From: CAYLUN01 sp964386865
GTDB lineage: Bacteria; Verrucomicrobiota; Kiritimatiellia; RFP12; UBA1067
Direction of reading: 5' to 3'
Assembly (NCBI GenBank): GCA_964386865.1
Contig: CAYLUN010000054.1
Span: forward strand, 1 to 35,949
Length of the DNA stretch: 35,949 nt
Below, in pieces: positions 1-7,221 of this stretch. Under the pieces are notes generated by a model, which ran no database searches, was not told where the DNA came from, and saw only the letters and a program-made list of their open reading frames with translations. Position numbers and translations under genes: made by a program. Position 1 is the first letter of the stretch, and every line of letters begins with the position of its first letter.

Positions 1-508
1 TCAGGATGCGGTCGCCGACCGCGATGCCCAGCGCGCCGCCGCTGCCGCCCTCGCCCGTGACCACGACGATGATCGGGGTCTTGAGCATGGACATGAACTC
101 GAGGTTGTGCGCGATCGCCTCGGCCTGGCCGCGCGCCTCGGCCTCGCTGCCCGGATAGGCTCCCGGGGTGTCGACGAGCGTCACCACCGGCAAGCCGTAC
201 TTTTCCGCGAGTCTCATCAGGCGCATGGCCTTGCGGTAGCCTTCGGGGTTGGCCATGCCGAAGTTCGCGTCGATGTTCTCCTCCACGCCGCGTCCCTTGC
301 GGTGGCCGATGAGAACCACCTTCTGGCCGCCGATCGTAGCGAAGCCGCCGATCATCCCGCGGTCGTCGCCGTAGAGGCGGTCGCCGTGGAGCTCCACGAA
401 GTCGTCGCACATGACCCGGATGTAGTCCGCGATGTTCGGACGCTCCGCGTGACGCGCGATCTGCACGATATCCCAGGGTGAGAGTTTCACTTGCGTTTTC
501 TTAGCCAT
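1..508 (-). CDS. accA: Acetyl-CoA carboxylase carboxyltransferase subunit alpha, N-terminal part (runs off the window)
   Basis: With AccD this subunit transfers the carboxyl group from carboxybiotin to acetyl-CoA, giving malonyl-CoA, the committed step of cytoplasmic fatty acid synthesis. I translated the minus strand by hand from the ATG at 508-506. It begins MAKKTQVKLSPWDIVQIARH and contains the AccA signatures HGDRLYGDD, GHRKGRG, NFGMANPEGYRKAMRLM, DTPGAYPG and TGEGGSGGALGI in the correct order. About 169 residues are visible; the rest of the roughly 320-residue protein lies left of the window. The gene follows accD on the same strand after a 58-base gap, so the two subunits are probably made from one mRNA. 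The ribosome binding site is weak (GGAACG), which may mean it relies on read-through from accD. Confidence 0.95.
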   Translation of the reverse strand, partial: MAKKTQVKLSPWDIVQIARHAERPNIADYIRVMCDDFVELHGDRLYGDDRGMIGGFATIGGQKVVLIGHRKGRGVEENIDANFGMANPEGYRKAMRLMRLAEKYGLPVVTLVDTPGAYPGSEAEARGQAEAIAHNLEFMSMLKTPIIVVVTGEGGSGGALGIAVGDRIL

Positions 509-566
509 AACAATCGTTCCGTTGTGACGTCGGGGCGGGACTCTGTGCCTGCCCGTCTCTGGGTTT

Positions 567-1397
567 TCAAAAACCGGCGTAGCGCAGGATCTTCGCGAGG
601 AACGCCTTCAGTTCCTTGCGCGGCACGATGTGATCAATGAACCCGTGCGCGAGCGTGTACTCGGCCGTCTGGAAGTCGTCCGGCAGCTTCTGCTTGATCG
701 TCTGCTCGATCACGCGGCGCCCGGCAAAACCGATCAGGGCTTTGGGCTCGGCGATGTTGAGGTCGCCCACCATCGCGTAGCTGGCCGAGACGCCGCCCGT
801 GGTCGGATCCGTCAGCAGCGAGATGAACGGCAGCCCGGCCTCCTTCAGCCGGCCGATGGCCGCGCAGGTCTTGGCCATCTGCATCAGCGAGACGATGCCC
901 TCGTGCATGCGCGCGCCGCCCGAGGCCGAGGCGATGAGCAGCGGGCGCTTCAGCGCGATGGCCTTCTCGGCCGCCAGCAGGATGCGCTCGCCCGTGCCGC
1001 TGCCGAGACTGCCGCCCAAAAAGCGGAAGTCCATGATGCCCAGCACGACGGGTATCTTGTCGATTTCCGCGGTGCCGGTCAGGATGGCTTCGCCCATGCC
1101 GGTCTTGGCGACCGTGGCCTTGGCCTTGTCGGCATACGCGCCGCTGGAGTCCGTAAACTTCAGCGGATCGTTGAAACTCACTTCGGGGTTCAACTCTTTG
1201 AAGCTCCCGGCGTCAGTCAGCAACGCCACGCGCTCGCGGCAGGAGAGGCGGTCGTGGTGGTTGCACTTCGGGCACACCTTGTCCGCGGCACGCCATGCCT
1301 CTTTCGCGATGTACGCCTTGCAGGACGGGCAAACGGCCCAGATCGCATCGGTCGGCACGCGGACCGGGGCTTCGGCCGGCTTTTCAAACCATGACAT
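567..1397 (-). CDS. accD: Acetyl-CoA carboxylase carboxyltransferase subunit beta
   Basis: This is the beta partner of AccA in the malonyl-CoA-forming carboxyltransferase. The 276-residue length is normal for a bacterial AccD. The N-terminal four-cysteine zinc ribbon is intact: CPSC at 23-26 and CPKC at 42-45. The crotonase-like core carries SGGARMHEGI, SLMQMAKT and the LTDPTTGGVSASYAMVGD stretch that lines the acyl-CoA site, followed by IGFAGRRVIEQT. The start at 1397 is preceded by AGGAGA about nine bases upstream, the best ribosome binding site in the pair. The gene is first of an accD-accA unit. The separate zinc-bearing beta and alpha subunits are the usual bacterial arrangement; nothing looks damaged. 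Confidence 0.96.
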   Translation of the reverse strand: MSWFEKPAEAPVRVPTDAIWAVCPSCKAYIAKEAWRAADKVCPKCNHHDRLSCRERVALLTDAGSFKELNPEVSFNDPLKFTDSSGAYADKAKATVAKTGMGEAILTGTAEIDKIPVVLGIMDFRFLGGSLGSGTGERILLAAEKAIALKRPLLIASASGGARMHEGIVSLMQMAKTCAAIGRLKEAGLPFISLLTDPTTGGVSASYAMVGDLNIAEPKALIGFAGRRVIEQTIKQKLPDDFQTAEYTLAHGFIDHIVPRKELKAFLAKILRYAGF

Positions 1398-1432
1398 AGT
1401 AACTTTTCTCCTTGGTTACAGAAACGTAGGAT

Positions 1433-1463
1433 GACAATATCAGAATGATTGTCGCCCTGACAA
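1433..1463 (-). promoter_or_regulatory. Candidate sigma-70-type promoter of accD-accA overlapped by a small palindrome
   Basis: Reading the minus strand, TTGTCA (1463-1458) is followed after 18 bases by TATTGT (1439-1434), a plausible -35/-10 pair about 35 bases before the accD start codon. An inverted repeat, GACAAT at 1433-1438 and ATTGTC at 1448-1453 with a 9-base spacer, covers the -10 box and part of the spacer, where a repressor could act. This rests on pattern matching only. Confidence 0.33.
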
Positions 1464-1473
1464 GCCCGACGTG

Positions 1474-1501
1474 CTATTTGACTGGCCCTATTTGACTGGC
1501 C
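1474..1501. repeat. Perfect 14-bp tandem repeat upstream of accD
   Basis: CTATTTGACTGGCC occurs twice in direct succession (1474-1487 and 1488-1501), just upstream of the candidate accD promoter. It could be a pair of protein-binding sites or a replication slip; the sequence does not decide. Confidence 0.6.
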
Positions 1502-1598
1502 TTCCGCTTCCTGCTGCGCTATTTTACTAACACCATACTGACTCGCGTTAGCGGGTTACAACCCTTTCAAGACCGGAGCCGTGCATGCACCCGCTTGA

Positions 1599-1964
1599 GC
1601 CACCAGAACCCGAACAGCCCATCCGGTTGAATCTTGCGTCTGGCACTCTGCTCTGCACGGCCGTTTCGATCTTGTGCTTCATGCCATCGATCCTCTTGGC
1701 CGGCCCACAGGATCCCGTGTCATTTGTTTTCGCAACCGTGAAGGCTACTCTTCTTATAGACTGGATGAGCGCGGAGCCGTGCTTAAATCGGAGTCCATGA
1801 TCGCTCTCGCATGTAAATCCGCTATTGAAAAAGATCCGCCCAATCTGATCTTTGACAAGCCCTTTCTCGTCTTGCTGAAGCTTGCCACCAGCGACAAACC
1901 TTATTTCGCCATGTGGGTTGACAACCCCGAAGTGTTGGTTCGCTATGCATCGCCGCGGCATTGA
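1599..1964 (+). pseudogene. C-terminal remnant of a serpin-like protein
   Basis: The frame is open from a stop at 1596-1598 to TGA at 1962-1964. Its last 60 or so residues resemble a serpin end: a hinge-like segment (LDERGAVLKSES), then IFDKPFLVLLK, then PYFAMWVDNPEVL. In serpins, hinge residues are followed by F.aDrPFLf.i and LFmG.v.nP. Serpins are about 350-400 residues and nothing upstream supplies the rest, so this reads as a truncated relic rather than a working inhibitor. The only possible start is a GTG at 1674 without a good ribosome binding site. Local AT content is higher than in the flanking genes. The similarity is from memory of family motifs, so an unrelated short hypothetical protein remains possible. 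Confidence 0.4.
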
Positions 1965-2110
1965 CACCGCTGTACACCCACTCGGTCGGCCGCAAGCGCA
2001 TCCAGCCGTTCACCCGCACCGAGGTCGCCAAGCTGCGCTTCCGCGCGACCGTCTCGGTCGCCGAACCACGCCTGCGCCAGTTCGCCGCCTTCGCTGTCGA
2101 TTACTCCTAG
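1949..2110 (+). pseudogene. C-terminal remnant resembling an alpha-L-fucosidase
   Basis: In the frame ending at TAG 2108-2110 the translation contains YTHSVGRKRIQPF, VAKLRFRATVSVAEPRL and RQFAAFAVDYS. This matches the usual last strands of GH29 alpha-L-fucosidases, where a segment like 'tiGyKRi..F.pv.a.kvRLrit.a.a.P.l..F.ly' closes the C-terminal beta-sandwich. Only about 50 residues are present, with no start codon or catalytic domain. It directly abuts the serpin-like scrap in another frame. Both look like gene ends left after deletion or recombination. The call rests on motif resemblance only. Confidence 0.4.
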
Positions 2111-2213
2111 AAAGAGCAGTTGAACTGCCGGATTTGGATTAATTTCGCGGCACGTGTACATCTGACGAATTGGCGAGCCTTGCGCGGTGACACCAGCGGG
2201 AATCGGACAGGTT

Positions 2214-2229
2214 TGTCAGTTCCCGCACA
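2214..2229 (+). promoter_or_regulatory. Possible NifA-type upstream activator sequence
   Basis: TGT, ten bases, then ACA (TGT 2214-2216, ACA 2227-2229) fits the NifA upstream activator consensus TGT-N10-ACA. It lies about 100 bases before the predicted start of transcription at 2316, a normal distance for a sigma-54 enhancer. The motif is short enough to arise by chance, so the position next to a sigma-54 promoter and a NifA-like gene is the main support. Confidence 0.35.
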
Positions 2230-2289
2230 CAATAACGACCAAAAGGCGCTTTTCCCAGACAAGTTGCAGCGAATCGACCTTTCTTTCCG

Positions 2290-2305
2290 TGGCACAAGAG
2301 TTGCT
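2290..2305 (+). promoter_or_regulatory. Sigma-54 (-24/-12) promoter of the NifA-like regulator
   Basis: TGGCACAAGAGTTGCT matches the sigma-54 consensus TGGCACG-N4-TTGCW with the correct spacing; only the seventh base differs. With C2304 as position -12, transcription would begin near 2316. AGGTGA (2318-2323) and the ATG at 2331 follow, giving a very short leader. Because the downstream gene encodes a sigma-54 activator, self-activation is likely. Confidence 0.75.
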
Positions 2306-2330
2306 TTTCACCCTAACAGGTGATTTTACT

Positions 2331-3638
2331 ATGACATGTGACCCCAGGGCCGACCGTTGTGACAAGACCATCGAGCTGATGGTGCTGCGCAAGCTCTACG
2401 AGGAGATTGTGCGCCTCACCGGCCAGGATGAATTGTTCCAGCGCGTGTTGAGCGTGCTGGAGTCGGACGAACAGACGGATTGCCTGAAGGAAATCGCCCG
2501 CCTCATCGCGAACGACGTTCAACACCGATGCCAACTCAAGCTTGCGCGTGAGTCGCTCGAACGCGAGAACGAACGTCTGCGCGCCCTCGTCAGCCATCAG
2601 GTTCAGCAGCGCAAGATGGTCGGCTCATCCGAAGCCATCCGGCAGGTGCAGATGCGCGTCCAGCAGGTCGCCGGAACGCAGACCACTGTGCTAATCCGGG
2701 GGGAGTCCGGCACCGGCAAGGAGCTGGTCGCCTCGGCGATCCACTTCAGCAGCCCGCGCGCCTGCAAGCCCTTCGTGCGCATCAACTGCGCCGCGCTCAA
2801 CGAGAACCTGTTTGAAAGCGAGCTCTTTGGGCACGAGAAGGGCTCCTTCACCGGCGCGACCGCGCGGCGCATCGGCCGGCTTGAGGAGGCCTGCGGCGGA
2901 ACCCTTTTCCTCGACGAGATCGGAGATTTCTCGCCGGCCATGCAGGCCAAGCTCCTGCGCGTGCTGCAGGAGCGCGAATACGAGCGGGTCGGCGGCAACG
3001 AGACGTTCACCGCAGACGTTCGCGTCGTGACGGCGACCAACCGCGACCTCGAGGAGGCCATGCGCTCGGGCGCCTTCCGCGCCGACCTCTATTACCGCAT
3101 CAACGTCTTCCCGATCCACCTGCCGCCGCTGCGCGATCATCCGGCCGACATACCGGTTCTGGCCGAGCACTTCGCGCAGAAGTACGCAAACCTCATGACC
3201 AAGCCGCAGCCGCAGCTGGCGGAGACGACCGTGCGGCTGCTGTCGCAGCACGCCTGGCCCGGCAACGTGCGCGAGCTGGAGAACTGTATCGAATACGCGG
3301 TGCTGCTCTGCTCCGGGCCGCTCCTGCTGCCCGATCATCTGCCGCAAGCGCTGAGGCGCGAGGAGCGGCCGTCCTTCTCGGCCACCGACGACACCACGCT
3401 GAAGCACCGCATCCGGCAGATGGAGCAAACGGTGCTTCTTGAAGCGCTCAAGCAGAAGAACGGCAACGTGTGCGCGGTTGCCCGCGAAATCGGCATTACG
3501 CCCCGAATGGTCCGATACAAGCTGAAGAGCCTGAACATCGACCCCCACCTGTTCTCCAAGCGCAACGCGCCGCGCGCGACCGTTGTGGCGAGCCTCGCAG
3601 CCGCCTCGCGACGGCCTCACAGCCCGGAGTTCCCATGA
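2331..3638 (+). CDS. NifA-like sigma-54-dependent transcriptional activator (bacterial enhancer-binding protein)
   Basis: The product is an AAA+ activator that remodels RNA polymerase carrying sigma-54. The start at 2331 is chosen over an earlier in-frame ATG because AGGTGA lies seven bases before it and a sigma-54 promoter lies just upstream; this gives 435 residues. Visible parts: an N-terminal helical segment (1-90, ending in coiled-coil-like LERENERLRALV), Walker A GESGTGK (124-130), the sigma-54 contact loop GSFTGA (171-176; Ser replaces the usual first Ala), Walker B TLFLDEIG (191-198), the LSQHAWPGNVRELENCIEYAV segment, and a Fis-type helix-turn-helix (NGNVCAVAREIGITPRMVRYKLK) close to NifA's. 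There is no receiver domain, and the sensory GAF core appears missing. The stop overlaps the start of the next gene. Target genes other than itself are unknown. Confidence 0.9.
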   Translation: MTCDPRADRCDKTIELMVLRKLYEEIVRLTGQDELFQRVLSVLESDEQTDCLKEIARLIANDVQHRCQLKLARESLERENERLRALVSHQVQQRKMVGSSEAIRQVQMRVQQVAGTQTTVLIRGESGTGKELVASAIHFSSPRACKPFVRINCAALNENLFESELFGHEKGSFTGATARRIGRLEEACGGTLFLDEIGDFSPAMQAKLLRVLQEREYERVGGNETFTADVRVVTATNRDLEEAMRSGAFRADLYYRINVFPIHLPPLRDHPADIPVLAEHFAQKYANLMTKPQPQLAETTVRLLSQHAWPGNVRELENCIEYAVLLCSGPLLLPDHLPQALRREERPSFSATDDTTLKHRIRQMEQTVLLEALKQKNGNVCAVAREIGITPRMVRYKLKSLNIDPHLFSKRNAPRATVVASLAAASRRPHSPEFP

Positions 3639-4132
3639 CCATCGATGAGGCCACGCACGCCGACATCCCTCAGCTCTGCGAGCTGCTGGAGCTCCTCTTC
3701 GGGCAGGAGGCGGAGTTCCAGCCAGACGCGGCCAAGCAGACCGCCGCGCTCGGCTCGCTCGTCGGCAACCCCCAGCGCGGACGGGTCTTCGTGCTCCGCC
3801 ACGGAACCGCTGTGGCCGGGATGGCCAGCGTCCAAGCGCTGGTCAGCACGGCCTGCGGCGGCGACGTGCTGATTTTGGAGGACCTCGTAGTCCGGCCCGC
3901 CTACCGTAACCGCGGCTTCGGCTCCGCCCTGCTCGACCACATCGTCTGGTTCGCCCGACGCGGCGGCTACCACCGCATCACCCTGCTGACCGACCGCGTC
4001 AACGAGGCGGCCCAGCGCCTCTACGCACGCCATGGCTTCTCCGCCTCGGACATGGCCCCCTACCGACTCCTGCTCGCGCAGGCGCCGTCGCTTTCGCCCC
4101 CCGCGTCGCCCGCTCCGTCAGCCCCCTACTGA
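3635..4132 (+). CDS. GNAT-family N-acetyltransferase
   Basis: This predicted cytoplasmic acetyltransferase has 165 residues. It contains the acetyl-CoA pyrophosphate loop RNRGFG (91-96) after the strand LILEDLVVRPAY, and the late GNAT motif AAQRLYARHGF. The ATG at 3635 overlaps the TGA of the sigma-54 activator (ATGA) and is preceded by GGAG five bases upstream, so translation is probably coupled and the two genes are co-regulated. The last 20 residues (SLSPPASPAPSAPY) are a proline-rich tail outside the fold. GNAT substrates cannot be read from sequence; a small molecule or a protein lysine are both possible. Its tight linkage suggests that it works with, or is controlled by, the activator. 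Confidence 0.85.
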   Translation: MTIDEATHADIPQLCELLELLFGQEAEFQPDAAKQTAALGSLVGNPQRGRVFVLRHGTAVAGMASVQALVSTACGGDVLILEDLVVRPAYRNRGFGSALLDHIVWFARRGGYHRITLLTDRVNEAAQRLYARHGFSASDMAPYRLLLAQAPSLSPPASPAPSAPY

Positions 4133-4143
4133 GAGTTGCGTGC

Positions 4144-4173
4144 TTGTCGGAACCCGGCCTACGCTGGTATCCT
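4144..4173 (+). promoter_or_regulatory. Weak candidate promoter for rarA
   Basis: TTGTCG (4144-4149) and TATCCT (4168-4173) are 18 bases apart, in the 87-base gap before rarA. Both boxes deviate from consensus, so this is only a candidate. Confidence 0.25.
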
Positions 4174-4219
4174 CTCTCTCGCGTGGCGCTGTGCGCCGCG
4201 CCCAGCGACAGAGACAGCC

Positions 4220-5569
4220 ATGCCGGACACCGAACTATTTTCAGACGAGGCCGAGGCGCCGCGCGACGCGGAGACGCCCGCACCCGCGGCTCGCCAGCCG
4301 CTCGCGGCACGCATGCGGCCGCTGATCCTCGAAGAGGTGCTCGGCCAGGACCACATACTCGGCCCCGGCAAGCTCCTGCGGCGCGTCATCGAGGCCGACC
4401 GCCTCACGAACCTGATCTTCTACGGGCCGCCCGGCTGCGGCAAGACCACCCTCGCGGAGGTCATCGCCCGCGTGACCAAGCGACGCTTCGAGCGCACCAG
4501 CGGCGTGCTCTCGAACGTCGCCACGCTGCGCTCCATCTGCGAGACCGCCAAGCTCTACCGCAGCGGCCCCGGCACCGTGCTCTTCATCGACGAGATCCAC
4601 CGCTTCAACAAGTCCCAGCAGGACGTGCTCCTGCCCTACGTCGAGAACGGAACCGTCACCCTGGTCGGCGCGACCACCCACAACCCCAACATCTTCGTCA
4701 ACAGCCCGCTGACGTCGCGCTCGCTGGTCTTCGAGTTGCGTCCGCTCGACGAGGCTTCCGTCGCGGCCCTCGTGCGCCGCGCCCTCGCCGACGCCGCGCG
4801 CGGCCTCGGCCACATCCCAAGCGCAATCACGCCCGAGGCGGTCCACTTCCTCGCGACGATCAGCGACGGCGACGCCCGCCGCGCGCTCACCGCCCTCGAG
4901 GTCGCCGTCCTCTCCACCCCGCCTGACGCCGACGGCACCGTCCGCATCACGCACCCCGTGATGGAGGACTGCGTCCAGCGCAAGATGGTGCTCTACGACA
5001 AGGACGAGGACGGCCACTACGACACGATCTCGGCCTTCATCAAGTCCGTGCGCGGCTCCGACCCGCACGCCGCGATCTACTGGCTCGCCAAAATGCTGGA
5101 GGCGGGCGAGGACCCGCGCTTCATCGCGCGCCGCCTCATCATCCTCGCCTCGGAGGACATCGGCAATGCCGACCCGCGCGGCCTGACCGTCGCCGTATCC
5201 GCCATGCAGGCCGTGGAGTTCATCGGCATGCCCGAGGCGCGCATCTCGCTCGCGCAGGCCACCACCTACCTCGCCACCGCGCCCAAGAGCAACGCGGCCT
5301 ACCTCGCCGTGGACGAGGCGCTCGAAGACGTGCGCTCGGGCCGCCTGCTTGCTGTCCCCGAGCACCTCAAGAACGTGCACGTCGAAGCCGTGGGACGCGA
5401 GGGACTTGACGTCGCCTACAAATACCCGCACGACTTCGACCAGCATACGGTTCAGCAAGCGTATCTGCCCGCCAATAAGCAGTACTACCGGCCGACCAGC
5501 CAAGGCTACGAAGACACCCTTGCCAAGCGCATGGCACAGGTGGAGACGCTCAAAAATCGGACGCCTTAA
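4220..5569 (+). CDS. rarA: Replication-associated recombination protein A (RarA/MgsA AAA+ ATPase)
   Basis: RarA is a clamp-loader-like AAA+ ATPase that acts at stalled replication forks with SSB and DNA polymerase III. From the ATG at 4220 the protein has 449 residues, matching the family's usual length; an upstream ATG at 4136 would add 28 residues that look non-native. Landmarks: ARMRPLILEEVLGQDHILGPG near the N-terminus, Walker A GPPGCGKT (69-76), Walker B LFIDEIHRFNKSQQD (from 121), sensor 1 GATTHNPNIFVNSPLTSR, sensor 2 SDGDARRALTALE, and the C-terminal tetramerisation part with YDKDEDGHYDTISAFIKS, GSDPHAAIYWLA and ASEDIGNADP. It converges on the DUF1080 gene with only two bases between stop codons. 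No defect is seen. Confidence 0.95.
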   Translation: MPDTELFSDEAEAPRDAETPAPAARQPLAARMRPLILEEVLGQDHILGPGKLLRRVIEADRLTNLIFYGPPGCGKTTLAEVIARVTKRRFERTSGVLSNVATLRSICETAKLYRSGPGTVLFIDEIHRFNKSQQDVLLPYVENGTVTLVGATTHNPNIFVNSPLTSRSLVFELRPLDEASVAALVRRALADAARGLGHIPSAITPEAVHFLATISDGDARRALTALEVAVLSTPPDADGTVRITHPVMEDCVQRKMVLYDKDEDGHYDTISAFIKSVRGSDPHAAIYWLAKMLEAGEDPRFIARRLIILASEDIGNADPRGLTVAVSAMQAVEFIGMPEARISLAQATTYLATAPKSNAAYLAVDEALEDVRSGRLLAVPEHLKNVHVEAVGREGLDVAYKYPHDFDQHTVQQAYLPANKQYYRPTSQGYEDTLAKRMAQVETLKNRTP

Positions 5570-5571
5570 GC

Positions 5572-6312
5572 TTATTTCAGCTCTTTGATACGGACGTCCT
5601 TGTACTCCGCCCACATTGGCTTGCCCGCGTGCAACTGCAGGCCCAACACGCCGTCGAGCAAGGCCAGCTGCGGATCGCTGTCCGTGAAGTCGAGCGTCAG
5701 TCGCCCGTTCATGTAGTGCTGGATATGATTGCCCTTGGCGATGATCACCACGTCGTTCCACTGGTCGAGCTTGAACAGCGACTGGAAGCCGTCCGCGTCG
5801 ATCAGAGCGCCCTGCACCTGCTTCTTACCGTCGGCCCAAACCGCCTTCTCCCCGACGAGGCAGATGCGGCCCCGCTTGCCGCCCTCGTCGTAAATGAAGC
5901 CGGACACGCTCGGCAGTTTCACCTCGTTGCGAATCTCGTGCTGGTAGCCGCGGAGGCGCCACTGATTCGTCTCGCCCGGCTTGGCGTCGATGCGCGTCGA
6001 GCGGTACTGGATACCGGAGTTGTTCGACGCGTTGCAGCGGAACGAGAGGCGCAGCTCGAAATCCTTGGTCTCGCCGCCCTTCCAGATGAGGAAGGTGTTG
6101 CCCTTCGTGGCGTTTGCGGGTGTCGTCTCGCCATGGATGACGCCGTCCTTGACCGACCACAGCCGCGAGTCGCCGTCCCAGCCCGAAAGATCCTTGCCGT
6201 TGAAAATACGCGTCATGCCGGCCTCCTCGGCCGGCGCCATCTGCGGCGCGTCGGCCGCGCACGAAGCCAAGGCGAACGAAGCGAAAGCGAGTCCCGTTAA
6301 TGTGCGAATCAT
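5572..6312 (-). CDS. DUF1080 (3-keto-disaccharide hydrolase family) lipoprotein
   Basis: The 246-residue product carries a signal peptide with a lipobox (LASC), so it is likely a lipid-anchored exported protein. The mature part begins FNGKDLSGWDG and follows the DUF1080 pattern: FLIWKGGETKDFELRLSFRC, NNSGIQYRS, GYQHEIRN, WNDVVIIAKGNHIQHYMNGRL and a final GLQLHAGKPMWAEYKDVRIKEL. DUF1080 proteins have a concanavalin-like fold, are abundant in PVC bacteria, and some hydrolyse 3-keto-glycosides; the substrate here is unknown. I chose the start at 6312 because GGAGG (6325-6321) lies eight bases upstream; a second ATG at 6330 overlaps that site. The gene lies 78 bases after the redoxin gene on the same strand, probably in one unit. 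Confidence 0.88.
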   Translation of the reverse strand: MIRTLTGLAFASFALASCAADAPQMAPAEEAGMTRIFNGKDLSGWDGDSRLWSVKDGVIHGETTPANATKGNTFLIWKGGETKDFELRLSFRCNASNNSGIQYRSTRIDAKPGETNQWRLRGYQHEIRNEVKLPSVSGFIYDEGGKRGRICLVGEKAVWADGKKQVQGALIDADGFQSLFKLDQWNDVVIIAKGNHIQHYMNGRLTLDFTDSDPQLALLDGVLGLQLHAGKPMWAEYKDVRIKELK

Positions 6313-6390
6313 CTTATTGTCCTCCATCATCTCGTTGTCGGTTTACACGTTGAAGCCACGCGGCGCCTGTTCGCGGAGCCGCGGCGGCGC

Positions 6391-6969
6391 TCACACCAAA
6401 TCACACGCGTCCGGCGGCATCCAGTGCGCGTCCTTGCCCTCCCACTTCACCGTGCACCCAACAGGGTTTGTCAGGGGCACGCGCACCGGCCGGCCAGCCA
6501 AGACGTCGTTCAGCGCATTTTCCAGATCGTTCGCCTCCATCTGGCTCGTGTCGCGCGGATTATCCACACCGCGCCCCGTGTACACGAGCTTGCGCTGCCG
6601 GTCGAACACGAAGAAGTGCGGCGTTCTCAGCGCCCCGTAGGCGCGCGCCACGTCCTGCGTCTTGTCGCGCGCGTAAACCCAGGGGAAGCCGTACTCCTGC
6701 ATGCGCGTCAGCATGTGGCCGAAGTCGTCCTCCGCATGCGTGTGCTCGCTGTTGGAGTTGATGCCGATGATGGCGACGCCCTTCTTGCGGTAGTAGTCCG
6801 CGGTCCGGCGCGTCATCTCGTCCGAGCCCGTCACATACGGACAGTGGTTGCACGTGAAGAAAACGACGAGAATGTCGGCCTTATCGAAAGACGCCAGCGT
6901 GTAGGTTTTACCGTCCGTCGCCGGAAGACTGAAATCAGGCGCCGCCGCCCCAAGCGAAAGCGTGAACAT
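6391..6969 (-). CDS. Thioredoxin-fold redoxin (AhpC/TSA-like) with CNHC motif
   Basis: The 192-residue protein has a thioredoxin/peroxiredoxin fold: APDFSLPATDGKTYTL at the N-terminus, an active-site FFTCNHCPYV with cysteines at 40 and 43, a strand GVAIIGINSN, and the cis-proline region RTPHFFVFD. The CNHCP variant marks a known uncharacterised redoxin subfamily; the CxxC pair suggests disulfide exchange or peroxide reduction. The start at 6969 has GGGAGGCG just upstream. No convincing signal peptide is seen, so the compartment is uncertain. It precedes the DUF1080 lipoprotein gene on the same strand, which suggests a joint but undefined role. Confidence 0.85.
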   Translation of the reverse strand: MFTLSLGAAAPDFSLPATDGKTYTLASFDKADILVVFFTCNHCPYVTGSDEMTRRTADYYRKKGVAIIGINSNSEHTHAEDDFGHMLTRMQEYGFPWVYARDKTQDVARAYGALRTPHFFVFDRQRKLVYTGRGVDNPRDTSQMEANDLENALNDVLAGRPVRVPLTNPVGCTVKWEGKDAHWMPPDACDLV

Positions 6970-7221
6970 GGCTCGCCTCCCCTCGCTCGTCTATTAATGC
7001 CACCTGAGCCGTCAACACACGTTCATGGGCCCGAGTCCCGCCCACGAACCGTCTTGCCAGCTCACCGTTCTTGAAACCGACATTCAGATCCGGAATTTGG
7101 GTGTAACATAGCAAGAAAGCGGCAAGACCGTCAAACCCGCTCTTAAATTACAGTCTGGCCTTTGTGCCGTTCACCTGTTACTTTTTCAGTGTCACAGCGT
7201 ATAACCGAGCTGTGCCACACG

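Noticed and set aside
1548..1967. Minus-strand open frame of 139 codons in the debris region
   Set aside because: Its translation has no recognisable pattern, while the plus strand over the same bases reads like a serpin C-terminus.
4241..5761. Minus-strand open frame of 506 codons opposite rarA
   Set aside because: It is a shadow of rarA, which carries all AAA+ motifs, and it runs on into the DUF1080 gene in the wrong frame.
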